Positions 23,492 to 31,732 of a stretch of 64,000 bases of DNA are shown here, piece by piece (position 1 is the first letter of the stretch; each line of letters starts with the position of its first letter). Source of the stretch: Streptomyces cacaoi. GTDB taxonomy: Bacteria; Actinomycetota; Actinomycetes; Streptomycetales; Streptomycetaceae. The stretch is taken from contig NZ_BJMM01000017.1 in NCBI RefSeq assembly GCF_006539165.1, positions 1-64,000 of the forward strand, read 5' to 3'. Position numbers and translations under genes: made by a program. The notes under the pieces are model-generated. The model was not told the DNA's origin, did no database searches, and saw only the letters and a list, made by a program, of their open reading frames with translations.

Positions 23492-25234
23492 TCAGCCCCG
23501 GTGGAGCGTGATCGTCGTCCAGGCGCCCACGTGCACCCGGTCGCCCTCCTTGAGGGGCACCGGGACATAGGGCTGGATCGGGTCCTCGGCGCCGTTGATC
23601 GTGGTGCCGTTCGTGGAGTCCTGGTCGACGACGGACCAGCTGCCGTCGGGCTGCTGGACGAGCACCGCGTGCTGGTGCGAGACGCCCGGGTCCTCCGGCG
23701 GGCGGCCCAGATCGATGTCCGGGGCCTCGCCCGTGGAGGCGCGGCGCCGGCCGATCGTCACCTGGTGCCCGTTCAGCGGGAGCTGCTGCTCGGGCGAGTA
23801 CGCGGGCAGGTTGAGCCCGGCGGCCTCCGGGCCGCTGCGGTGCATCATCGCCGCGAAGTACTCACGGTCCGGCGCGACGACCGCCATCCAGGGCCCGCCG
23901 CCCTGCTGACCCGGCTGGCCCGGCTGCCGGCCGGGAGCGCCCTGCGGATCCGGCTGACCGGGCTGGCCGTGCTGGCCGGGTTGACCGGGTTGTCCGGGTT
24001 GACCGGGGGATCCCTGCGGCGGCTGGCCGGGCTGACCCGGCTGCGGGAAACCGCCCTGCTGACCGGGCTGGCCGGGCGGGCCGGGCGGGAAGTCCCCCTG
24101 GTGACCGGGCTGACCGGGCTGCGGGAAGTCGCCCTGGTGACCGGGCTGGCCGGGCTGGCCGGGCTGGCCGGGCTGCTGGAAGTCGGCCTGCGGGGCCGGC
24201 GGGCCCTGCGGCGCGTGGTCGCCCGGGCCGGGCGCGCCCGGGTAGCCGGGCGGCACCGTCGGATCGCCGCCGGGGAAGCCGGGGGCTCCGCCGTCCGGGC
24301 CGGGCGGCGGGCCCGGCTGCGGGGGCTGCGGCGGGCCGGCCTCGGGGCCCTGCCCGGGCATCGGCGGGGCGCCGGGACCGCCCTGCTGCTGCGCGGGCGC
24401 ACCGGGGTGCACGGGCGCGCTCGGCGGGGACAGCTCCCAGTCCCCGGCGGGCCCCGCGGGCTGCGCACCGGCCGGGCCGCCCGGCTGCTCGTCGCCGAAC
24501 GGGCCGAGCGGCTCGGCGGGCCGGTTGATCTCGGACGGGCGGGAGCGGTCGTAGTCGAACCGGCCCTGGCCCGGCTGCGGCGGGCCCTGGCCCGGGCCCG
24601 GGAACGACGGCGGGGGCGGCGGGCCCTGCGGCTCCTGGCCGGGGAACCCGCCCGGAGCACCGGCACCGGGAGCGCCGGGGCCGCCCGCGCCTCCGCCGCC
24701 GCCCGCGGGCGGCGGCGGAGCGTAGGAGGTCGGCGTGTGCGTGAGGAAGTTGTAGCGGCACTCCTCGCAGAACGGCGCCTGTGCCTCGCGCGGCGTACCG
24801 CACTGCGGGCACAGCTCGGCGCGGTCCTGGCCCGGGCCCTGGCCGGGGGCGGGCGTTCCGGGCCCCGGGTAGCCGTAGCCGTGGCCGGGTCCCTCGGGGG
24901 CCTGGGGGCCGCCGGGGCCGGGGTAGCCGTAGCCGGGCGCCGCGGGAGCGCCGGGGCCGCCGGACGCGGGCGGGGCACCGGGGGCGGGCGGGGCACCGGG
25001 GGCGGACGGGCCGGACGGACCGGACGGACCGGACGGACCGGGGTAGCCGTAGCCGCCGCCGGGGGCCGGCGGGGGCGGGGGCGGAGGCGGCGGGGCGCCG
25101 CCGGGCGCCGGGGGAGGCGGTGGTGGCGGCGGGGCGGCACCGGCGGGCGGGGCGGACGCACCGGTCATGCGGTGCCCGCACACCTCGCACCAGTCGTCGG
25201 CCGCCGACTGGTGACCGTTCGGGCAAGTCGGCAT
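23492..25234 (-). CDS. FHA-domain protein with two zinc ribbons and Pro/Gly linker
   Basis: A 580-residue cytosolic protein. It has an N-terminal zinc ribbon (CPNGH...CEVCG, about 4-20), a Pro-rich linker, a second ribbon (LCPQCGTPREAQAPFCEEC, about 141-162), some 300 residues of Pro/Gly/Gln repeats, and a C-terminal FHA domain (about 480-580) with TIGRRR, GVSHQHAV and DSTNGTTING, the residues that bind phosphothreonine. It is the last gene of the PknG/PP2C operon, so it probably reads phosphorylation made by that kinase. It is not GarA: the short N-terminal phospho-Thr tail of GarA is absent. ATG with GGGGGAGG upstream. Confidence 0.88.
   Translation of the reverse strand: MPTCPNGHQSAADDWCEVCGHRMTGASAPPAGAAPPPPPPPPAPGGAPPPPPPPPPAPGGGYGYPGPSGPSGPSGPSAPGAPPAPGAPPASGGPGAPAAPGYGYPGPGGPQAPEGPGHGYGYPGPGTPAPGQGPGQDRAELCPQCGTPREAQAPFCEECRYNFLTHTPTSYAPPPPAGGGGGAGGPGAPGAGAPGGFPGQEPQGPPPPPSFPGPGQGPPQPGQGRFDYDRSRPSEINRPAEPLGPFGDEQPGGPAGAQPAGPAGDWELSPPSAPVHPGAPAQQQGGPGAPPMPGQGPEAGPPQPPQPGPPPGPDGGAPGFPGGDPTVPPGYPGAPGPGDHAPQGPPAPQADFQQPGQPGQPGQPGHQGDFPQPGQPGHQGDFPPGPPGQPGQQGGFPQPGQPGQPPQGSPGQPGQPGQPGQHGQPGQPDPQGAPGRQPGQPGQQGGGPWMAVVAPDREYFAAMMHRSGPEAAGLNLPAYSPEQQLPLNGHQVTIGRRRASTGEAPDIDLGRPPEDPGVSHQHAVLVQQPDGSWSVVDQDSTNGTTINGAEDPIQPYVPVPLKEGDRVHVGAWTTITLHRG
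23940..24190. repeat. Collagen-like Pro-Gly-Gln coding repeats
   Basis: On the minus strand, imperfect 9-bp units (CCGGTCAGC-like) encode strings of PGQ with occasional PGHQGDFPQ blocks. The repeats make up most of the disordered linker before the FHA domain and are likely to vary in length between strains. Confidence 0.65.
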
Positions 25235-25459
25235 GGTGAGTGCCTCCCCCTCAGTGCTCCTGCTGTGTTCCTGGACGTGTTGTGGACGGCGGACGACCGG
25301 GGCGCCGGACGGCGCGGATCACGCCCGGCGCCGGCGGCACCCTCGGCGTCGGCGCCATCCGTCAGCGAGGCGCGCACACCGCAGGTACCGGAGTACCCGA
25401 TCCGGCCCGGCGGCGCCGTGCGCTGAGTCACTTCGGCGGCCCCCGGTGGGGCGCCGTCG

Positions 25460-26794
25460 TCACTTCTTGACGCGCACGGTCTTGGTGGACCGCGTCTCCA
25501 GTGTCATCTCGTCGGCCTCGGCGACCTTGGCTTTCAGTCGAACAGTACCCGCAGCAGCGTCCACCACGTCCACCACCTTCGAAAGCAGTTTCGCCGTATC
25601 GGCGTTCCCGGAGGCGCTGGCGAGCTGGACGGCTCGGCCCAGCCGGGCGGTCGCGCCGCGCTCGTCCCCGGACTTTCTCATGTCCAGTCCGTCCTGAATC
25701 GCCTGGGCCAGCTCGGCCTGGCCCGTGTAGTGCGCGACCTGCGGATTGATGGCCGTGGTGGCGACCATGTCGTCCGTCCACACCGCCCGGATCAGGCCCT
25801 GCGACAGGGTCCGGCCGGTGGCGTCGCCGGGCTCCGGCAGGACGAGGGAGACCCGGGCCGCGAGCATCTCCTGGCCGACGTCGGCCGCCGGCACCTCCAC
25901 ACAGACGTGGTAGTCGCGCGACTCGTCCCCCCAGGACCCCGTCGGGTAGTCGCCGGCGCGCGGGCCGGTCTCGGTGCGGCGGCCGGTGAGGTCCTCGACG
26001 GTCGGCGCGACCTGTTTGACGAAGCGGATCCGCGCGCCCTGCGGCGTCCACAGGCGCAGCGCCACGTCCGCGACCTCCTTGCCCATGGCGGTCTCCATCA
26101 TCTGTGTGAAGTCCGCCGCGAGCCCGCCCGGGTCGGCCACGATGTCGGCCGTGCCCAGCAGCGCGGAGGCGATGCCGGTGACCTCCTTGACCTCCCAGTC
26201 GGTGCCCACACCCCGGGCGTCGCAGGTGAAGCGGCCGGCGCAGGCGTCGAGGGCGGCACGCAGCTCGTGCGGCTCCTCGTGCTCGTTGCGGCCGTCGGTG
26301 AGCAGGATGCCGTGCCGGATGGCGGCGCCCGAGCCGCCGAGCAGCTGGTCGGCCAGGCGCAGCCAGGTGCCGATGGCGGTGCCGCCGGAGGGCCGCAGCC
26401 CGCGCAGCGCCTCCTTGGCCTCGTCGCGGGTGCCGGCGTCGGCGACGGCCAGCCGGCCGCCGCCGGGGTAGATCTCGCGGGCCTGGTGGGTGCCGGCGAC
26501 GACGGCGAAGGACACGCCCTCGGAGAGCGTGTCGATGGCGGCCGCCGTCGCCTCCCGGGCGTTGCGCATCTTGGTCGGCGGGTAGTCCATCGAGCCCGAG
26601 CAGTCGACCATGATCACGACCGCGGCGTCGGGCCCGCCCGCGCCCGCGGCCAGCGGCAGCCCCCCGGAGGTTCCGCCTCCGGTCGCGGTGACGGTGACGA
26701 TCGCGTTCACCTCGCCCGCGCCCTGGGTCAGATACTCGTTCTGGTACACGTCGACCGAGAAACGTGGCGCGTTCGACTTGGAGAAATTGGCCAT
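25460..26794 (-). CDS. vWA-domain protein of the PknG operon
   Basis: A 444-residue protein. After a short beta region (FSVDVYQNEYLTQG) the von Willebrand A domain begins at about 58, with an intact MIDAS DCSGSM (Asp64, Ser66, Ser68), GGTAIGTWL and LLTDGRNE, so metal-dependent ligand binding is expected. A beta-sandwich-like part (about 245-350) and a helical C-terminus (about 365-444) follow. No signal peptide or membrane helix is seen. Coupled vWA, PP2C and kinase genes recall TerY-type triads, suggesting it is an adaptor for phosphorylated partners (inference). It is separated from the PP2C gene by 366 bp of unusual sequence. Confidence 0.85.
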   Translation of the reverse strand: MANFSKSNAPRFSVDVYQNEYLTQGAGEVNAIVTVTATGGGTSGGLPLAAGAGGPDAAVVIMVDCSGSMDYPPTKMRNAREATAAAIDTLSEGVSFAVVAGTHQAREIYPGGGRLAVADAGTRDEAKEALRGLRPSGGTAIGTWLRLADQLLGGSGAAIRHGILLTDGRNEHEEPHELRAALDACAGRFTCDARGVGTDWEVKEVTGIASALLGTADIVADPGGLAADFTQMMETAMGKEVADVALRLWTPQGARIRFVKQVAPTVEDLTGRRTETGPRAGDYPTGSWGDESRDYHVCVEVPAADVGQEMLAARVSLVLPEPGDATGRTLSQGLIRAVWTDDMVATTAINPQVAHYTGQAELAQAIQDGLDMRKSGDERGATARLGRAVQLASASGNADTAKLLSKVVDVVDAAAGTVRLKAKVAEADEMTLETRSTKTVRVKK

Positions 26795-27160
26795 CTGTTC
26801 CGCTCCTGCTCTCGCGTGACGAAGGCGAAGGGGCGGGCGGAAGGTGCGCGGCGCGCGGTGCTTCCCCCGGCGGTCTCCCGTGCTGCTCCCACGGGAGGCC
26901 CCGAGGGCCTCCGGGACCCCGGGAATTCCCGCGCCCCCTCGACACCCTCCGGGATCCCCCGTCTTCCCCCGTGGTCCCCCCGGACCCCCGTGTTACTGCG
27001 GCTTCCCTTGCTTGCCGTGTCCTCCCTTGCTCCCGTGCTTCCTTGCTTACTTGCTTCCTTGTTCCCTTGTCCCCTTGTCCCGTTGTTCCGTTGTCTTCCC
27101 TGCTGTTCTTCCCGTCTCCTCACGACTCGCCCGACGCGCTCCGCTGACGGCTCGCTCCGC
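26795..27160. repeat. Non-coding spacer with pyrimidine-rich TTG-phased repeats
   Basis: Within the minus-strand operon, 26995-27120 is almost pure C/T on the plus strand, with TTG every 7-9 nt (TTGCTTCC, TTGTCCCC and TTGTTCCC units), so the operon transcript would be purine-rich. G+C is clearly below the surroundings. The other part (26850-26990) is C/G-rich with short CCGGGA-type repeats. Overlapping frames encode only low-complexity strings. A spacer of this size inside an otherwise tight operon is odd. Confidence 0.6.
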
Positions 27161-28717
27161 TTATCCGGCGTGTTCCGCCCCGCCGGTCCCGTCCGCCCCG
27201 GCAGCCCCGTCGACGCGGGCAGCGCCCGCGGCGCCGTCGGTCTGCTGCGGCGCCGCTGCCGGGCCCGGGAAGGGGACGACCGCCACGGTCACGTTGTCGT
27301 GGCCGCCGCCGTCCAGGGCGTAGCCGACCAGGTGCTGCGCGGCCATCAGCGGCCGGGACAGCGCGGCTTCGGGTACGGCCGCCGCCATGTCCTGGGCCGA
27401 TTCGGCGTAGTTCCACAGGCCGTCGGTGCACACCACGACGACGCCCGGGCCGTGCGGCGCGAACGTCGCGGTGTGCGGGTCGAGTTCGTAGGAGTCGGCG
27501 CCGAGCCAGCCGGTGATGGCGTGCGCCCGGGCGTCGGCGTACGCCTCGGCCTCGTTCATCAGCCCGGCGGCGACCATCTGCGCCGCCCAGGAGTCGTCCT
27601 CGGTCAGCCGGGACGGCTGCTCCGTCCGGTCGTGCGGCACCCAGTAGGCCCGGCTGTCGCCGACCCAGCCGACGGTGAGCATCCCCTCCCCGGCGAGCGC
27701 GCCGACGATGGTGCACGCCGGGGCGTTGCGCGCCGGGTCCGGCGGGGTGTCGGCGGCGAGTTCGTCGACGGCCTCGGAGGCGGCGACGAGCGCCTCGTGC
27801 ATGGCGTCCCGCGGTCCGCTGCCGCGCGGCACGGCCAGCGCCAGCGCGTCCCGGGCCGCCCGGGCCGCCACCGCCGACGCCTCGTCGGGCCGGGTGGCCG
27901 AGGAGACGCCGTCGCAGACGACGGCGATGGTCACCGGGGCGCCCTCGCCGGTGCGGGCCTCGGCCACCGCGTAGAAGTCCTCGTTGCGGTGGTGGCGCAG
28001 ACCGCGGTCGCTGGCCGCCGCCACGGTCTCCAGCGCCGTCTCCATGTGGTCCCGTTCCCGCGGCTGCTTGTGGCCGCAGTGCTCGCAGTACCCGTCGTCG
28101 TCGATGGCGCCGGTGCCGCAGGCCACGCACCGCGGCCACAGCGGCTCCGGCCCGCTGAGCGGTGCGCTGACCGACTCCTCGACGGTGCCGTCCGAGTGTT
28201 CGGGGTGGGGCGCGGCGGGCTCGTCGTGGACGGTACGCGGATCGCGCGGTGCGGCCTGCGGCTCCCGGCGCGGGTCGCGCGGCGGCCCGGACGGCGCACC
28301 GGCCGTACCGGCCGTACCGGCTGTCCCCGCCGTGTCCGCCGTACCGGCCGTGCCCGCCGTACCGGCTGCACCGGTCGCCGGGGCCTGCTGCGGTACGGGC
28401 GCCGCGGCGGGTGCCAGCGGGAAGTCCTCCTGCGGTGCGGCGGGGTCCGCTCCCCGGCCCTGCTGCCCGGCCCCGCCAGGGGACGCGGCCGGGGACGGGG
28501 ACGCGGGCGCCTCGGTGCCGGAGGCGGGGGCCGCGCCGTCCTGCCGGGGCCGCGCGCCGTTCACGGGTCCGCCGGACGGCGGGGGCGTACCGTCGAAGGC
28601 CGCCGCGGCGGCGCGTGCCGCGTGCAGGTCGGTGCCGCAGGCGCCGCAGAAGCGGTCGCCCTCCTCCACCGGCTCCTCACACCGGGGGCAGGCGGACATC
28701 TGGTCGAGCTGAGGCAT
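27161..28717 (-). CDS. PP2C-type Ser/Thr phosphatase with two zinc ribbons
   Basis: A 518-residue protein. Zinc ribbon 1 (CPRC at 10-13, then CGACG), an Ala/Gly/Thr/Pro-rich linker with AGT repeats, zinc ribbon 2 (CVACG...CEHCG, about 205-225), then the PP2C domain from about 240: SDRGLRHHRNEDFY, VVCDGVSS, GWVGDSRAYW, CTDGLWNY and GGGHDNVTVAVV carry the metal-binding Asp residues. No membrane helix. Its ATG lies 2 nt past the kinase stop, so kinase and phosphatase are probably made in a fixed ratio by coupled translation. It most likely reverses the phosphorylation made by the neighbouring kinase. Confidence 0.9.
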   Translation of the reverse strand: MPQLDQMSACPRCEEPVEEGDRFCGACGTDLHAARAAAAAFDGTPPPSGGPVNGARPRQDGAAPASGTEAPASPSPAASPGGAGQQGRGADPAAPQEDFPLAPAAAPVPQQAPATGAAGTAGTAGTADTAGTAGTAGTAGAPSGPPRDPRREPQAAPRDPRTVHDEPAAPHPEHSDGTVEESVSAPLSGPEPLWPRCVACGTGAIDDDGYCEHCGHKQPRERDHMETALETVAAASDRGLRHHRNEDFYAVAEARTGEGAPVTIAVVCDGVSSATRPDEASAVAARAARDALALAVPRGSGPRDAMHEALVAASEAVDELAADTPPDPARNAPACTIVGALAGEGMLTVGWVGDSRAYWVPHDRTEQPSRLTEDDSWAAQMVAAGLMNEAEAYADARAHAITGWLGADSYELDPHTATFAPHGPGVVVVCTDGLWNYAESAQDMAAAVPEAALSRPLMAAQHLVGYALDGGGHDNVTVAVVPFPGPAAAPQQTDGAAGAARVDGAAGADGTGGAEHAG

Positions 28718-28719
28718 GG

Positions 28720-31719
28720 TCACACCCACGTCCTGGGGCGGAAGCGGTTGGCGCGTTCCACCAGTTCGATCCTCTCGGTGCCGGTCTGTGCGAGCCGGGC
28801 GAGCAGCCGGCAGGAGCGTTCCAGGCCGAAGCGCAGCCCCTCCTCGGTGAGCGGGCTGTCCAGCAGCTGCCTGCCCGGGGGCGGGCCGCCGCCGGCTGCC
28901 GTGGACGCCTGGGGCGCCTGTGCTGCCGGGAACGCCGGTGACGCCGGGGACGGGGCGCCGCACAGCACCCAGTCGAGCGCGCTGCCGAGCACCTCGCAGG
29001 TCAGCTCCGCACGGCGCACCGCGTCGAGTCCAGCATGCCGTAGTCCCTCGACCTGCTGTGCCGCGGCCTCCAGGTCGGCCAGCAGCGGCTCGTGCGGGGA
29101 GCGCTGCCGCAGCCGGGCGCGGACGGCCGCGACCCGGGCCGCCGTCCAGTGGCTGGAGGTCTCCGGCACCGACTCCAGCGCGGCGACCGCGCCGGCCCGG
29201 TCGCCGGTGGCCAGCCGGACCCGGGCGAGCCCGAACGCGGCGGACACATGGGACGGGTCGGTCGTCCAGACGAGGCGGTAGTACTCGGCCGCGTTGTCGA
29301 GCTGGTCGAGCACCTCGGCGCAGATGCCCAGGGCCAGCTTGGGCGCGATCTCACCCGGAAAGGCGTCGTAGACGGCGTCGAAGGAGAGCGCGGCGGTCTC
29401 CCGGTCCCCGGTGACGAGCGCGTACAGGCCGCGGTACCACACCACCCGCCAGTCCTCGCTGTGCCGGGCCTCCAGTCCGTCCAGCGCCTCGGCGGCGGTG
29501 CGGGCCTGTGCGCAGATGTCGCTGTCGACGGTCTCCAGGTGGGCGCGCAGGGCACGCAGACGCAGTTCGAGCGAGTCGGCGGGGGCACCGGCGAGCGCGG
29601 CGATCAGATCGCCGGGCGCCGCGGCCAGCAGCCCGGCGAGGAACCCCGCGTTGGGGTCGGACGGGTCGACGCGCGGCACGGGCAGCGCGAGCGCGGCCGG
29701 GCGGGGCTGCGCGGGCACGAGCGCCACGGGTGCGGCGGACGCGCCGGGCGCGCCGGGCGAGCCGGAGGCGACGGGTGTGCCGGGCGCCGGGGTGGCCGGT
29801 GGCGCGGGCGGGGCCGCCGGGCGGGCGGGGACGGCGGACGAAGGCCCGGTGGCGGAAGCAGGCCCGGTGGTGGGCGAAGGCCCGGTGGAGGGCGAGGGCC
29901 CGGTGGACGGGGTGGACGGCGCGGCGGACGGAGTGGACGCGGCGGATACGGGAACCGAGCCGGAGGTGTGCTGCGCGGGCAGGGCGCCGGCCGTGGGCGA
30001 AGTGCCGGGCTGCGGGGGCGGGTTGGTCGGAGTGGGCAGGGTGGACGGGGTGGTCGGAGTGGACGGGGTGGCGGCTCCCGGTTGGGCGGGGACGGCCGGG
30101 AGAGGTGTCGAGAAGCGGGCGGTGCGGGCACGGCGGCGGCCGAGCAGGCCGCGTGCGGCGTCCGGGTCGCGGGCGCCCAGCTGGGAGAACTCGCCGGATG
30201 CCGGGGCCAGCAACTCGGTGTCCACGACGCGCAGTTCCGGGCCGAACAGGGTGGAGACGGCGGGGCGGGGCCGTCCCGTGCGCAGGGCGACGACCTCCCG
30301 CAGCACGCCGAGCAGTTGGTCGGCCATCTCCTCGGCGGAGGCGAACCGGCGGCGAGGATCGGGGTCGGTCGCGCGCACCAGGAAACGGTAGAACGACTCG
30401 TACCTCTGGAAGACCTCGATATTGCCGGGCTCGGGGAGGCTGTCGGCGTAGACGTTGGTGTAGCCCTGGAAGTCGAAGGTGAGGACGGCCAGGGTGCGGG
30501 CCACCGTGTACAGGTCGGAGGCCACCGAGGGGCCCTCCTCGGCGACTTCGGGCGCCTGGTAGCCGACGGTGCCGTAGATGGCACTGTCGTCGTCGTCCAT
30601 GCGGCGCACCGCGCCCATGTCGATCAGCTTGAGCTGGTCGTCCTGCTGTATCGCGTTGTCGACCTTGAAGTCGCAGTACAGCAGGTTGCGGCTGTGCAGA
30701 TGGCCGAGTGCCTCCAGCGCCTCGATGCCGTAGGCGCAGGCCACTTCGACGGGCAGCGGATCGCGGCGGCCCTCGGGGGTGCGCCGCTCGTTGGCCAGTT
30801 GCTTGAGGGACTTGCCGCCGACGTACTCCATGACGATGTAGCCGTCGAGGCTGCCGGTGCGCTGGTCGAGGTGCTCGACGAAGTTGTAGATGCGCACGAT
30901 GTTGGAGTGCTCGATCTCGGCGAGGAACCGGCGTTCGGCGATCGCCGCCGCCATGGCGTCCTCGTCGCCGGTGTCCAGCAGGCCCTTGAGCACCACCCAC
31001 CGGTCGGAGACGGCGCGGTCCACCGCCAGATACACCCAGCCCAGCCCGCCGTGCGCCAGACAGCCGGCCACCTCGTACTGGCCGTGCACGATGTCGCCCG
31101 GTTTCAGCTTCGGTACGAACGAGTACGGGTGCCCGCACTTGGTGCAGAAGCCCTCGGTGCGGCCGGCGCGCCCGCCGCGGGAGCGGCCGACGGGCGCGCC
31201 GCAGCCGCCGCTGCTGCAAAAACGCTTCCGCTCGGGCACCTCCGGGTTGTCCAGGACGACCGTCGCGGGATCGGCGCGAGGCACCTCGGGCATCTGCACC
31301 AGCCCGGCGCCGAGCCGGCCGCGGCTGGAACTCTTCGCCGACGAACTGCCGCTGCGCACCGACACCGAGCGGGAAGCGGAACCGGAGAGCGTGCGCGAGA
31401 GCCGTCCGGAGACGGAGCGGTGCGAGGAGCGGGAGCGGGACGAGGTGCCCTGCGAGGTGGAACCGGAACGCAGCGAGGACGAGGGCCCGCTGTCGTTCCC
31501 TCGACTCCCCCGGCTCCCCCGACTCCCCCGGCTGTCCCGGCCCGCGCTGGTGAGGCCCGTGGGCGTGGCGCCCAGCAGGCCGCCCGGCGCCACCACGGGC
31601 GCCAGCCCGCAGTTGTCGCAGTACAGCTCGCCGCCGCCCATGTCCTCGTAGCTGCCCTCGCACTGGGGCCGCTGGCACGGCTGTGCCGAATGTGCCGCCG
31701 CGCTCGCCTGCTCGCTCAC
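28720..31719 (-). CDS. pknG: PknG-type Ser/Thr kinase with zinc ribbons and TPR domain
   Basis: A 999-residue soluble kinase with PknG layout. Cys pairs CQRPQC/CDNCG lie near the N-terminus, a Ser/Arg-rich linker follows, then the rubredoxin-like part (CSSGGC...FCTKCGHPYSF). The kinase domain (about 208-470) has Lys in WVVLKG, and YCDFKVDN replaces the usual HRDLKxxN, followed by LIDMGAVRR (MG instead of DFG) as in PknG, and YGTVGYQAPE. After a Pro/Ser/Thr linker a TPR region fills about 660-999. PknG regulates glutamate metabolism through FHA proteins in response to GlnH/GlnX; both sensor genes are upstream here. The GTG start overlaps the spacer of the preceding gene and has a close GGGGG site. 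Confidence 0.92.
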   Translation of the reverse strand: MSEQASAAAHSAQPCQRPQCEGSYEDMGGGELYCDNCGLAPVVAPGGLLGATPTGLTSAGRDSRGSRGSRGSRGNDSGPSSSLRSGSTSQGTSSRSRSSHRSVSGRLSRTLSGSASRSVSVRSGSSSAKSSSRGRLGAGLVQMPEVPRADPATVVLDNPEVPERKRFCSSGGCGAPVGRSRGGRAGRTEGFCTKCGHPYSFVPKLKPGDIVHGQYEVAGCLAHGGLGWVYLAVDRAVSDRWVVLKGLLDTGDEDAMAAAIAERRFLAEIEHSNIVRIYNFVEHLDQRTGSLDGYIVMEYVGGKSLKQLANERRTPEGRRDPLPVEVACAYGIEALEALGHLHSRNLLYCDFKVDNAIQQDDQLKLIDMGAVRRMDDDDSAIYGTVGYQAPEVAEEGPSVASDLYTVARTLAVLTFDFQGYTNVYADSLPEPGNIEVFQRYESFYRFLVRATDPDPRRRFASAEEMADQLLGVLREVVALRTGRPRPAVSTLFGPELRVVDTELLAPASGEFSQLGARDPDAARGLLGRRRARTARFSTPLPAVPAQPGAATPSTPTTPSTLPTPTNPPPQPGTSPTAGALPAQHTSGSVPVSAASTPSAAPSTPSTGPSPSTGPSPTTGPASATGPSSAVPARPAAPPAPPATPAPGTPVASGSPGAPGASAAPVALVPAQPRPAALALPVPRVDPSDPNAGFLAGLLAAAPGDLIAALAGAPADSLELRLRALRAHLETVDSDICAQARTAAEALDGLEARHSEDWRVVWYRGLYALVTGDRETAALSFDAVYDAFPGEIAPKLALGICAEVLDQLDNAAEYYRLVWTTDPSHVSAAFGLARVRLATGDRAGAVAALESVPETSSHWTAARVAAVRARLRQRSPHEPLLADLEAAAQQVEGLRHAGLDAVRRAELTCEVLGSALDWVLCGAPSPASPAFPAAQAPQASTAAGGGPPPGRQLLDSPLTEEGLRFGLERSCRLLARLAQTGTERIELVERANRFRPRTWV

Positions 31720-31732
31720 TTCTCCCCCATGC

